Of a stretch of 8,122 nt of DNA, positions 1-6,249 are shown one piece after another. Positions within the stretch are counted from its first letter, which is position 1, and each line of letters begins with the position of its first letter. The DNA comes from Methanobacteriota archaeon. Its GTDB lineage: Archaea > Thermoplasmatota > Thermoplasmata > RBG-16-68-12. The notes beneath the pieces are model-generated. The model was not told the origin of the DNA. It did not search any database and worked only from the letters and a program-made list of their open reading frames with translations. The DNA lies in assembly GCA_005878415.1 (NCBI GenBank), contig VBMM01000009.1, forward strand, positions 1-8,122, given 5' to 3'. A program made the translations under genes and the position numbers.

Positions 1-714
1 GATCCCGAGCTCGAGGAGGAACGCGATGCACGCCTCCTCGTTGCCGCTGAGCCGCGGGATCCACGGGTCGGTGGCGTACTGCAACATCTTGTACGCGGGC
101 CGGGTCTCCCGTCCGAAGAGCCGCAAGTCGATCTCCGCCGCCACGACGCCGGCGGCGACGCCGTCCTCGAGGATCGTGCGGTTGTACCCGGAGAGTCGGC
201 GGAACTCCTGGTCCTGGACGTCCCCGACCGCGCCGACGATCGCGATCGCGGCGAGGTCCGTGTTCTTCGGGTCGAGGGCCTTCGCGACCGCATAGGCGCA
301 GCCGGCGCCGCTCGCGACGTCGGAGCCTTCGCCCTCCAGGTGGGGGTTCAACATCAGGACGCGATCCTGCGACTCGGCGAACCGGATCAGATCGCCGCGG
401 AGCGCGCGGGGGACTTCGCGGGCGGTTGGCACATGGTGATCCGTGACGACGGCGTCGAGGCCCTGGAGGGCATGGAGCATTCCCGCACCGAGATCGACGA
501 ACCACGCGAGCGGCGTGCCGCGTCGCTTGATGTCCGCGATGACGGCCTCGTCGAGCGTCTTGACGAACGCGACCTCGTGTTGGATCCCCGCACGATCAAG
601 GGACTCCGATGCGATCGCTCCACCCGTTATGCCATCCGTGTCGATGTGCGTCACGATTCGCACCGACGGCGCGGCGCGTAGCCGCTCCGCGATCTCGCGA
701 GCGACCGCCTCCAT
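1..714 (-). CDS. DHH-family phosphoesterase, archaeal RecJ/GAN-like (3' end cut by window)
   Basis: The first 238 codons are present and the gene runs off the left edge; archaeal RecJ-like proteins are usually around 450-480 residues, so about half is missing. The translation shows DHH-superfamily metal-binding motifs: motif I H23-x-D25-x-D27-G28, motif II FVD74LG, motif III D92-H93-H94, and a GAVGD stretch ending at D165 that fits motif IV. Family members are Mn/Mg-dependent single-strand nucleases or oligonucleotide phosphodiesterases; in archaea some associate with GINS at the replication fork, others act in repair or RNA turnover. Which applies here cannot be read from the N-terminal half. 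The ATG at 714-712 is chosen because an in-frame TGA lies three codons upstream. No Shine-Dalgarno precedes it, so a leaderless or very short-leader transcript is likely. It is divergent from the Nudix gene. Confidence 0.88.
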   Translation of the reverse strand, partial: MEAVAREIAERLRAAPSVRIVTHIDTDGITGGAIASESLDRAGIQHEVAFVKTLDEAVIADIKRRGTPLAWFVDLGAGMLHALQGLDAVVTDHHVPTAREVPRALRGDLIRFAESQDRVLMLNPHLEGEGSDVASGAGCAYAVAKALDPKNTDLAAIAIVGAVGDVQDQEFRRLSGYNRTILEDGVAAGVVAAEIDLRLFGRETRPAYKMLQYATDPWIPRLSGNEEACIAFLLELGI

Positions 715-791
715 GTCCGGTCAAGCGTGCGCTGCTGAGATGAATCTTTGGGAGAGGGCTGCGAACACAGGGTTGCAAAGGACCTCCGCGT

Positions 792-811
792 TTTCGTGTA
801 AAATCACGAAA
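792..811. repeat. Perfect 7-bp inverted repeat, candidate operator
   Basis: TTTCGTG (792-798) and CACGAAA (805-811) are exact reverse complements separated by the AT-rich spacer TAAAAT. The site lies in the 164-bp region between the divergent DHH and Nudix genes. Its size (20 bp, symmetric) suits a dimeric helix-turn-helix protein. The spacer could itself serve as a TATA-like element. No regulator can be assigned. Confidence 0.5.
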
Positions 812-822
812 CCCCGCTGTCG

Positions 823-851
823 TTTCGTCTAACTCGCCTGCGAGAACGAAA
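823..851. repeat. Second TTTCGT...ACGAAA inverted repeat with nested stem, candidate operator or hairpin
   Basis: TTTCGT (823-828) and ACGAAA (846-851) are reverse complements, and between them CTCGC (833-837) pairs with GCGAG (840-844). The outer and inner symmetry centres differ by about 1.5 bp, so it is an imperfect dyad with a bulge. The outer arms repeat the half-site of the dyad at 792-811, giving four half-sites in 60 bp. The right arm touches the TATA-like box of the Nudix gene, so a bound protein could block that promoter. Confidence 0.4.
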
Positions 852-854
852 TAT
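849..854 (+). promoter_or_regulatory. TATA-like box for the Nudix gene
   Basis: AAATAT at 849-854, preceded by purine-rich GAGAACG as a possible BRE, is centred about 27 bp upstream of the GTG at 879. That is the normal archaeal TATA-to-start distance, so a leaderless transcript beginning at or next to 879 would be expected. This is a pattern match only. Confidence 0.4.
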
Positions 855-878
855 CAGGGGGAGCGCGATGGGGTCTCT

Positions 879-1175
879 GTGATCCACGTCACCTCGACCG
901 GGCTGATCGTCCGCGGAGACCGCGTACTCCTCGGGAGGCGGACGAGCACGACCCGGTTCGCCGGGATGTGGGACGCGTTCGGCGGGCATCTCGTGCCGTG
1001 CGAAGAGCCGGCGATGGCCCTCGTCCGTGAGCTCGAGGAGGAACTCGGGATCCGCGTGAAGGGTCCGCGGGAGCACTCCGAGATTCGATGGTTCCGGTTT
1101 GAAGACGCGGCTCGGCTCGAGCTCGCGTCGAGCCTCAAAGAGGCCATCCGAAGGCTCGTCTCCGCGAAGGCTTAA
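879..1175 (+). CDS. Nudix (MutT-like) hydrolase, shortened
   Basis: This 98-residue protein carries a complete Nudix box at residues 36-58 (GX5EX7REUXEEXGU; R50-E51, E54-E55, G57-I58), preceded by the usual strand LLGRR (17-21) and WDAFGGH. Nudix enzymes hydrolyse nucleoside diphosphates linked to another moiety, often as clean-up of damaged nucleotides, using Mg/Mn held by the box. Most family members are 130-160 residues. Here the box is followed almost at once by EHSEIRWF (65-72), the segment that normally comes some 30-40 residues later, so central beta strands appear to be missing without a frame break. The GTG start at 879 fits a leaderless transcript from the TATA-like box at 849-854. 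A competing ATG at 868 with GGAG upstream reads only four codons. The CoA-binding gene follows on the same strand after a short gap. Substrate unknown. Confidence 0.82.
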   Translation: MIHVTSTGLIVRGDRVLLGRRTSTTRFAGMWDAFGGHLVPCEEPAMALVRELEEELGIRVKGPREHSEIRWFRFEDAARLELASSLKEAIRRLVSAKA

Positions 1176-1210
1176 GCGAGACCTGCGGCTAGGCCGTGTG
1201 GGGTTTGGAC

Positions 1211-1627
1211 ATGGATGATTCGGAGGTTCGGCGGATCCTCACGACGATCCGGACGATTGCCGTCGTGGGATGTTCGAAGGATCCTGCGAAGGACGCGCAC
1301 CGCGTCCCGAAGTACATGCAAATGGCCGGCTACCGGATCATCCCGGTGAACCCTACCGCGGACGTGATCCTCGGGGAGAAAGCCTATCCCTCCCTGGAGG
1401 CGGTCCCGATCCCGTACGATGCCGTGGACGTCTTCCGGCCATCCGCCGATGTCCCGCCAATCGTCGACCAGGCAATCCGCGGCCCCGCGAAGGTGATCTG
1501 GATGCAACTCGGGATTCGCCATGAGGAGGCCGCGAAGAAGGCGCAGGCCGCCGGGAAGACGGTCGTCCAGGACCGCTGCATGATGCGCGACCACGCGCGG
1601 CTATTCGGCGGCCACATCCTCGAATGA
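1211..1627 (+). CDS. CoA-binding domain protein, YccU-like (COG1832 type)
   Basis: A 138-residue single-domain Rossmann protein of the succinyl-CoA synthetase alpha-like CoA-binding family. The N-terminal strand-loop AVVGCSKDPAK (17-27), then VPKYM and GYRIIPVNP, form the CoA/nucleotide-binding half. The C-terminal half has the family signature VIWMQLGI, AAGKTVVQDRCM and a final DHARL. Stand-alone members bind CoA, but no reaction is established for them; some acylation- or redox-related roles have been suggested. The ATG at 1211 is preferred, with GGGGT six bases upstream; an in-frame GTG at 1196 would add five residues. The gene starts 35 bp after the Nudix stop, so the two are probably co-transcribed. 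Its last 27 bp overlap the 3' end of the opposite-strand gene. Confidence 0.88.
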   Translation: MDDSEVRRILTTIRTIAVVGCSKDPAKDAHRVPKYMQMAGYRIIPVNPTADVILGEKAYPSLEAVPIPYDAVDVFRPSADVPPIVDQAIRGPAKVIWMQLGIRHEEAAKKAQAAGKTVVQDRCMMRDHARLFGGHILE

Positions 1628-2224
1628 CGACGCGGCGAACACGACCGCGGCGCTCGGGCTCCCGGCGCGGCGCGCAGAGGCGGCAAGCGCCTCGATTTCT
1701 CCAAGGACCGTCACCGCGGTCGGCGGCGCATCGAACTTCGTGGTCGCCGCGGCATCGTACAGCGTCTTGAGTCGAGGTTCCGGGACGAGCCCGACGCGGA
1801 TTGGCCCGGCGACTCCTCGTTCGAGCTTCACGGTCGGGCTGATTCCCGCGAACGCCTCGACCGGGACCTCGATCCAATCCGAGCCCTTCGACGGGAAGAG
1901 CTCGAGGAAGACGGCATCCGATGCGATGGCCTCGACGCTCCCGATCGACCGGAGGCCGTCCTCGCCCTGCCAGACGCGCCCGAGGCGAGCCGAGGCGGAT
2001 ACGACCGAGTGATCCAGCCACGCCAGGTCGTGGACCCGCTGAATCGAGGCGCGCCGAGTCCACAGGACCTTCGCCAGGAGGTGGTATGCCTCCCGGAGCG
2101 CCTTCGCCTGGGGTGACTTGGTGCCGCTCGCCCGCTGCGCCTTGTCCAGCGCCGCGGCGATCGACGGCTGGGACACGAGGAGCGCCTGGAAGTCCACGAC
2201 GCGCAGAAGGCCGTGCCAGCCCAT
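1601..2224 (-). CDS. Hypothetical protein, 207 residues, downstream of the ACT regulator
   Basis: I do not recognise this protein. It begins MGWHGLLRVVDFQ and has a helical-looking N-terminal half, alternating hydrophobic and charged residues (AALDKAQ, EAYHLLAKVLW). A more beta-like middle follows (AVFLELFP, WIEVPVEAF, IRVGLVPEP), and it ends in an alanine-rich helix. There is no signal peptide, membrane segment or obvious metal-binding cluster. The reading frame stays open far upstream, through the ACT gene, but that looks like a GC-rich accident: the ATG at 2224 lies 71 bp after the ACT stop with GGTGA just upstream. A GTG two codons earlier (2230) is an alternative. It is probably co-transcribed with the ACT regulator. 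Its tail overlaps the convergent CoA-binding gene by 27 bp. Its codon-position pattern and plausible globular sequence support it over the opposite-strand frames. Confidence 0.62.
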   Translation of the reverse strand: MGWHGLLRVVDFQALLVSQPSIAAALDKAQRASGTKSPQAKALREAYHLLAKVLWTRRASIQRVHDLAWLDHSVVSASARLGRVWQGEDGLRSIGSVEAIASDAVFLELFPSKGSDWIEVPVEAFAGISPTVKLERGVAGPIRVGLVPEPRLKTLYDAAATTKFDAPPTAVTVLGEIEALAASARRAGSPSAAVVFAASSFEDVAAE

Positions 2225-2295
2225 GCTCACCCGCCACGGGGCTTCGCGGGAAAAGGGTGTCGGCTGCACGGCCAAGCGGACGCCATCTCTCCGGT

Positions 2296-2796
2296 TCAGT
2301 GCAACACGACGGACTTGACCCCATCGACCTGCTTGATCTGCGGCAACAACCGCTCCGGCACGGGCGCTTCGGTCACGATGAACCCGTGCGGATCGTCGAC
2401 GATCTCCGGGTCGTCCATGATCGCTTGCCGGATCGAGATGCCGGCCTGCGCGATGATCGCCGCCACGCCCGCGAGGATGCCGGGCTTCGAGGCGTTCGTC
2501 GGCACGATCTCGATCGCTCCCCAATTCATCAGCGGCGCGATCTCTCGGAGGTGGCACACGGGCCGGAGCTTGTCGAAGAACGCCTTCAGCTCGCCGTTCC
2601 GGTCGATCGTCTCGACGGTCGCCGTGACGACGCGGCGGTCCACCCCGGCGGCGCGGGCCATCGCCGTGTCCGAGAGCTTGATGTCGCCGGCGAACACGCT
2701 CCCCTCGTGCACCCGCAGCCCGTAGACGACCATGAGCTGCGCGACCTTCTCCTGCGCCGGGAACCCTTTGAAGTAAGGACGGAACCGCGCCCACAT
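2296..2796 (-). CDS. HTH-ACT domain regulator of amino acid metabolism
   Basis: A 166-residue two-domain protein. Residues about 15-75 form a small helix-turn-helix-like domain: LSDTAMARAAGV (41-52), then a helix RRVVTATVETI (54-64) that could be the recognition helix. Residues about 92-166 are an ACT domain, IEIVPTNASKPGILAGVAAI (95-114), followed by GISI and a closing strand GVKSVVLH. ACT domains bind amino acids at dimer interfaces. Archaeal proteins with this order are annotated as regulators of amino acid metabolism containing an ACT domain (COG2061-like). The gene is divergent from trpB2, so it may sense an amino acid and regulate itself and the trpB2-hyuAB set; that link is inference. 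The ATG at 2796 has no strong Shine-Dalgarno. The unrecognised 207-residue gene follows on the same strand. Confidence 0.85.
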   Translation of the reverse strand: MWARFRPYFKGFPAQEKVAQLMVVYGLRVHEGSVFAGDIKLSDTAMARAAGVDRRVVTATVETIDRNGELKAFFDKLRPVCHLREIAPLMNWGAIEIVPTNASKPGILAGVAAIIAQAGISIRQAIMDDPEIVDDPHGFIVTEAPVPERLLPQIKQVDGVKSVVLH

Positions 2797-2817
2797 ATGC
2801 CTGGCCCAATGTACGGA

Positions 2818-2827
2818 AGAGCGCTCT
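2818..2827. promoter_or_regulatory. Perfect 10-bp palindrome, candidate operator in the divergent promoter region
   Basis: AGAGCGCTCT reads the same on both strands. It lies 21 bp upstream of the ACT regulator start and about 60 bp upstream of the trpB2 TATA box. A weak AT-rich element at 2831-2839 (minus strand AACATTAAC) could be the ACT gene's TATA box, which would put the palindrome between box and transcription start, a natural place for autorepression. Binding by the neighbouring HTH-ACT protein is a guess. Confidence 0.35.
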
Positions 2828-2884
2828 GAGGGTTAATGTTTTCGTTACTCAAGGTCATAAAATAGACGTCATGGGACAGAATCG

Positions 2885-2891
2885 TTATATA
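2885..2891 (+). promoter_or_regulatory. TATA box for trpB2
   Basis: TTATATA at 2885-2891 is the best TATA match in the window. Transcription would be expected to start some 26 bp downstream, near 2914. That leaves a leader of about 16 bases before the ATG at 2930 and places the ATG at 2903 outside the transcript. A weaker candidate, ATAAAAT at 2857-2863, would suit a start near 2888. Confidence 0.5.
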
Positions 2892-2920
2892 GTGTTCAAA
2901 TTATGCATCCTTCGGACATC

Positions 2921-2926
2921 GGTGGT
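2921..2926 (+). promoter_or_regulatory. Ribosome binding site deciding the trpB2 start
   Basis: GGTGGT lies three bases before the ATG at 2930, while the ATG at 2903 has no purine-rich sequence upstream. Together with the TATA box position this favours 2930 as the start, although the spacing is shorter than ideal. Confidence 0.4.
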
Positions 2927-2929
2927 CCC

Positions 2930-4276
2930 ATGCAGGCTTTGAAACCGGAATCGGCGGGCGCGAGCGACGTGAAGATCCTCCTCGACACGGAGGACCTGCC
3001 GAAAGCCTGGTACAACATCCTCCCGGACCTCCCGGCGCCGTTCCCGCCGTACCTGCATCCGGGGACGAAGGAGCCCGTGCCCCCCCAGGCGTTCGAGCCC
3101 CTGTTCCCCAAGGAGCTGATCCGGCAGGAGATGAGTCCGAACCGAGCGGAGCCAATCCCGGAGGAGTTGCGCGAGGCGTACTTCCGGATCGGCCGGCCGA
3201 CGCCGCTCTACCGCGCGACGCGCCTCGAGGCGTTCCTCAAGACGCCCGCGCGGATCTACTACAAGCGGGAGGACCTCTCGCCCGTCGGCTCGCACAAGCC
3301 GAACACGGCGTTCGCGCAGGCGTACTTCGCGAGCCGGGAGGGCGTCGAGGCGTACGCCACGGAGACCGGCGCGGGCCAATGGGGGTCCGCGCTCGCCCTG
3401 GCGGCGAACTACTTCGGGATGAAGGCGAAGGTCTTCATGGTCCGCGTCTCGTACGACCAGAAGCCGTACCGGAAGTACGTGATGCAGCTCTACGGGGCGG
3501 AGGTGATCCCGAGCCCCAGCGACCGCACGAACGTCGGGAAGAAGATCCTCGCCGCGGACCCGGACCACCCCGGCTCTCTCGGCATCGCGATCTCCGAGGC
3601 GATCGAGGCCGCGGTCACCGGGACGAACACGAAGTACTCCCTGGGCAGCGTGCTGAACCACGTCCTCATGCATCAGACGATCATCGGTCAAGAGGTGATC
3701 CGGCAGTTCGAGCTCGCGGACGTCACCCCAGACTACATGGTGGGCAGCGTCGGCGGCGGATCGAACTTCGCGGGCTTCGCGTACCCGATGATCGGCGAAC
3801 GCCTCCACGGTCGATCCGAGACGCGCTTCGTCGCGGTCGAGCCGGTATCCGTCCCATCGATGACCCAGGGCAAGTACGAGTACGACTTCGGCGACACGGG
3901 CGAGATGACGCCGCTCGTCAAGATGCACACGCTCGGCCACACGTTCGTGCCGCCGCGGATCCACGCGGGCGGATTGCGGTACCACGGGACCGCCGCGACG
4001 CTCAGCGTGCTCCTCGATGCCGGGATCGTCGAGCCGCGCGCCGTGGACCAGTTAAGCACGTTCGAAGCGGGGCAGATCTTCGCGAAGACCGAGGGGCTGA
4101 TCCCGGCACCCGAGACGTGCCACGCGATCCGCGGGGCGATCGACCTCGCCCTCGAAGCGAAGGCGCGGAACGAGGAGACGGTGATCGCGTTCAACTACAG
4201 CGGCCACGGGCTGCTGGACCTCGAAGGATATCGGCAATTCATGGAGGGCTCCCTGAAGAACAACGGGAACGCGTAG
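2930..4276 (+). CDS. trpB2: Tryptophan synthase beta chain, TrpB2 type
   Basis: A 448-residue fold-type II PLP enzyme. Features: DLPKAWYNILPDLP near the N-terminus (typical of TrpB2), GRPTPLYRAT, the PLP Schiff-base lysine K123 in GSHKPNTA, the catalytic glutamate region E145-TGAGQWG (tryptophan replaces the histidine of TrpB1 GAGQHG), the PLP-phosphate loop GGGSN (275-279), and a C-terminal SGHGLLDLEGY. TrpB joins indole to serine; TrpB2 proteins often do not depend on TrpA, and some may use O-phosphoserine or salvage free indole. No trpA or other trp gene is next to it. Start: 2930 is favoured by the TATA box and GGTGG; an in-frame ATG at 2903 would add nine residues. It is divergent from the HTH-ACT regulator and 41 bp upstream of hyuA, so it probably heads an operon. 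Confidence 0.94.
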   Translation: MQALKPESAGASDVKILLDTEDLPKAWYNILPDLPAPFPPYLHPGTKEPVPPQAFEPLFPKELIRQEMSPNRAEPIPEELREAYFRIGRPTPLYRATRLEAFLKTPARIYYKREDLSPVGSHKPNTAFAQAYFASREGVEAYATETGAGQWGSALALAANYFGMKAKVFMVRVSYDQKPYRKYVMQLYGAEVIPSPSDRTNVGKKILAADPDHPGSLGIAISEAIEAAVTGTNTKYSLGSVLNHVLMHQTIIGQEVIRQFELADVTPDYMVGSVGGGSNFAGFAYPMIGERLHGRSETRFVAVEPVSVPSMTQGKYEYDFGDTGEMTPLVKMHTLGHTFVPPRIHAGGLRYHGTAATLSVLLDAGIVEPRAVDQLSTFEAGQIFAKTEGLIPAPETCHAIRGAIDLALEAKARNEETVIAFNYSGHGLLDLEGYRQFMEGSLKNNGNA

Positions 4277-4317
4277 TCGGCGACAAAGGACTTGAGTCGT
4301 CCGTCCATTCCGCCGGC

Positions 4318-6249
4318 GTGGACGTCGGCGTCGATGTCGGCGGAACCTTCACGGATTTTGTTGGCTTTCGCGGCCGTTCGGTCGTCTCGCTCAAACTACC
4401 GTCGACCCGGGACCCCGCCGAGGCCGTGAATGCGGGGATGCGGGAAGTCGGTGCCACGGGGATGTCCCACGGGACCACCGTGGCGACGAACGCGATCCTC
4501 GAGCGGAAGGGTGCGCGCATTGCGTTCATCACGACTGCGGGGTTCGAGGACCTGCTCACGATTGCACGGCAGAATCGCCCATCCCTGTACGATTTCCGCG
4601 TAACGAGACCCTCGCCTCCCGTGCCGCGCGAGCGCTGCTTCGGACTCCACGAACGCGTAGACGCGCGCGGCCGTCCGTTGTTGCGCCCGACACCCCGAGA
4701 AATCCAACGCGTGGTGCGCGCGGTGCGCGATTCGGGAGCGGAGTCCGTCGCGGTTTCGCTCCTCTTCTCGTTCCTGCGTCCACAACACGAGCGCGCAATC
4801 TCCCGAGCGTTCCGAGACCTCCCGATTTCCGTGAGCCATGAGGTCCTCGCGGAATTTCGAGAGTACGAACGTTCGTCGACGACGGTCCTGGACGCCTATG
4901 TCAAGCCGCTCGTGACTCGGTACCTCGCCGCGCTCGACGCTTCCCTCCGCCACGGCTTCCTCGTCATGCGTTCGTCCGGGAGCGTGACCACGGACCGCGC
5001 GGTCGTTCGGCGGCCGATCGACATGGTCCTCAGCGGCCCCGCGGGCGGCGTGGCCGCGGCGGCGTCGATCGCCCGCGCGCCGGGACTTCGACACCTGATG
5101 ACGTTTGACATGGGCGGGACGAGTGCCGACTTCTCCGTCTTGGAGGACGGCCAGCCGGCTTGGACGACGGAGGCGGTCATCGATTCGTTCCCGCTCGCGT
5201 TGCCCGTCGTCGACATCGAGTCCGTCGGGGCCGGCGGCGGGAGCCTCGCCGTGATCGATCCCGGGGGTGCGTTGCGGGTCGGACCGGAGAGCGCCGGCGC
5301 AGATCCCGGACCCGTCGCCTACGGCAAGGGCGGCGACCGCGTTACGGTGACCGATGCGGACCTCGTGGGCGGAGCGTTGGGCCCTGGACTCCTCGGGGGC
5401 GGGCTCCCGCTGCGCAAGGAACTCGCCGCGAAGGCGATCGAACGGCTCGCGGCGCACCTCCGGATTTCGGCCGACGAAGCGGTGCTCGGGGTGCAACGGG
5501 TCGTCCGAGCTTCGATGGCGAAGGCGATGCGCCTCGTGCTCGCGCGCCGCGGCGTCGATCCGACGGAGCAGGCGCTGCTCGCCTTCGGCGGTGCCGGCCC
5601 GATGCACGCCGTCGCGCTCGCGCGCGAGATTGGCATGCGGACCGTGGTCGTGCCGTTCTTGCCCGGGGCGTTCTCCGCGTACGGCGTCCTCATCTCTCCC
5701 GTCGGTCGGGAATACAGCCGAAGCGTCGTGCGTCCGCTCGATCGCGCCGGGCCTGCGATCGCTCGGGCGATTGCGGAATTCAAGGAGCGCGCGCGGTCGG
5801 ATCTCGAGTCCCAGGAGTTCGACCCCCGGCGCGCGCTCATGGACGCGACCGTCGACCTCCGGTTTCGCGGTCAGAGTTACGAGCTGAGCATCCCGCTCCG
5901 CGGAGACCTTGCGGCGTCCTTCCGACGCGCCCATCGCGTCCGATATGGATACGTATCCCGTCACGAACCAATCGAGCTCGTCACGGTCCGTCTCGCGGTG
6001 CGGGTCCCGAGGCCCGTCCGAACTCCGGCCCGACCGACCCGCCCTTCGCATTCATCCGGCCACCGACGTGTACTGTTCGAGGACGGATGGCTCGATGCCG
6101 AGGTCGTGCATCGCGATTCTCTCGGAATCGCCGCGGAAGTCGATGGACCCGTCATCCTCGAGGAGGACCACGCGACGACCGTCGTCCCTCCGGACGCGCG
6201 CGTGTCGATCCGACCTCCCGGCCTGCTCGTGATCGAGGTGGGCACGTGA
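4318..6249 (+). CDS. hyuA: Hydantoinase/oxoprolinase A subunit (ATP-dependent N-methylhydantoinase A type)
   Basis: A 643-residue protein of the HyuA family (ASKHA-like ATPase fold). It opens with GVDVGGTFTDF (4-14), the phosphate-binding loop. It continues with SHGTTVATNAI (from 50), LSGPAGGV (239-245), DMGGTSAD (264-271), VGAGGGS (303-309), a GADPGP stretch, FGGAGPMH (423-430) and a C-terminal beta-rich segment. The subunit binds ATP and, with HyuB, opens cyclic amides such as 5-substituted hydantoins or 5-oxoproline; related pairs form acetone or acetophenone carboxylases, so the substrate is open. The GTG at 4318 is chosen because family members begin just a few residues before the glycine motif; no Shine-Dalgarno or TATA box precedes it, and the frame is open further upstream without a better start. 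The position usually reading SxGG after MQ is MRSSGS (217-222) here. The stop overlaps the hyuB start. Confidence 0.9.
   Translation: MDVGVDVGGTFTDFVGFRGRSVVSLKLPSTRDPAEAVNAGMREVGATGMSHGTTVATNAILERKGARIAFITTAGFEDLLTIARQNRPSLYDFRVTRPSPPVPRERCFGLHERVDARGRPLLRPTPREIQRVVRAVRDSGAESVAVSLLFSFLRPQHERAISRAFRDLPISVSHEVLAEFREYERSSTTVLDAYVKPLVTRYLAALDASLRHGFLVMRSSGSVTTDRAVVRRPIDMVLSGPAGGVAAAASIARAPGLRHLMTFDMGGTSADFSVLEDGQPAWTTEAVIDSFPLALPVVDIESVGAGGGSLAVIDPGGALRVGPESAGADPGPVAYGKGGDRVTVTDADLVGGALGPGLLGGGLPLRKELAAKAIERLAAHLRISADEAVLGVQRVVRASMAKAMRLVLARRGVDPTEQALLAFGGAGPMHAVALAREIGMRTVVVPFLPGAFSAYGVLISPVGREYSRSVVRPLDRAGPAIARAIAEFKERARSDLESQEFDPRRALMDATVDLRFRGQSYELSIPLRGDLAASFRRAHRVRYGYVSRHEPIELVTVRLAVRVPRPVRTPARPTRPSHSSGHRRVLFEDGWLDAEVVHRDSLGIAAEVDGPVILEEDHATTVVPPDARVSIRPPGLLVIEVGT
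6235..6240 (+). promoter_or_regulatory. Shine-Dalgarno of hyuB inside the end of hyuA
   Basis: GAGGTG, a strong match to the archaeal anti-Shine-Dalgarno, lies five bases before the GTG start of hyuB. It fixes that start and indicates translational coupling with hyuA. Confidence 0.75.

Noticed and set aside
26..832. Several plus-strand open frames of 89-129 codons over the left end
   Set aside because: They lie antisense to the DHH gene, whose metal-binding motifs are unmistakable.
7..1044. A 16-bp identical word, GAGCTCGAGGAGGAAC, at 7-22 and 1029-1044
   Set aside because: It sits in unrelated coding contexts on opposite strands and is explained by GC-rich Leu/Glu codons; flanks do not match.
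1353..2324. A 323-codon minus-strand frame covering the hypothetical gene in another phase
   Set aside because: Translation is Arg/Pro/Gly-rich without secondary-structure periodicity; the frame of 1601-2224 looks far more protein-like.
2225..2809. Upstream extension of the hypothetical gene's frame through the ACT gene
   Set aside because: The upstream part is an Arg/Gly/Ala-rich out-of-phase reading of the ACT gene; a ribosome site and ATG at 2224 mark a sensible start.
2839..2845. TTTTCGT in the trpB2/ACT intergenic region, resembling the half-sites at 792-851
   Set aside because: Single copy without an inverted partner, so it may be chance.
2885..3985. A 366-codon open frame antisense to trpB2
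   Set aside because: Composition is typical of an antisense shadow, and it overlaps the trpB2 promoter and coding region.
4396..6051. A 551-codon open frame antisense to hyuA
   Set aside because: Arg-rich, low-hydrophobicity translation with no family motif. The sense strand has strong HyuA motifs.
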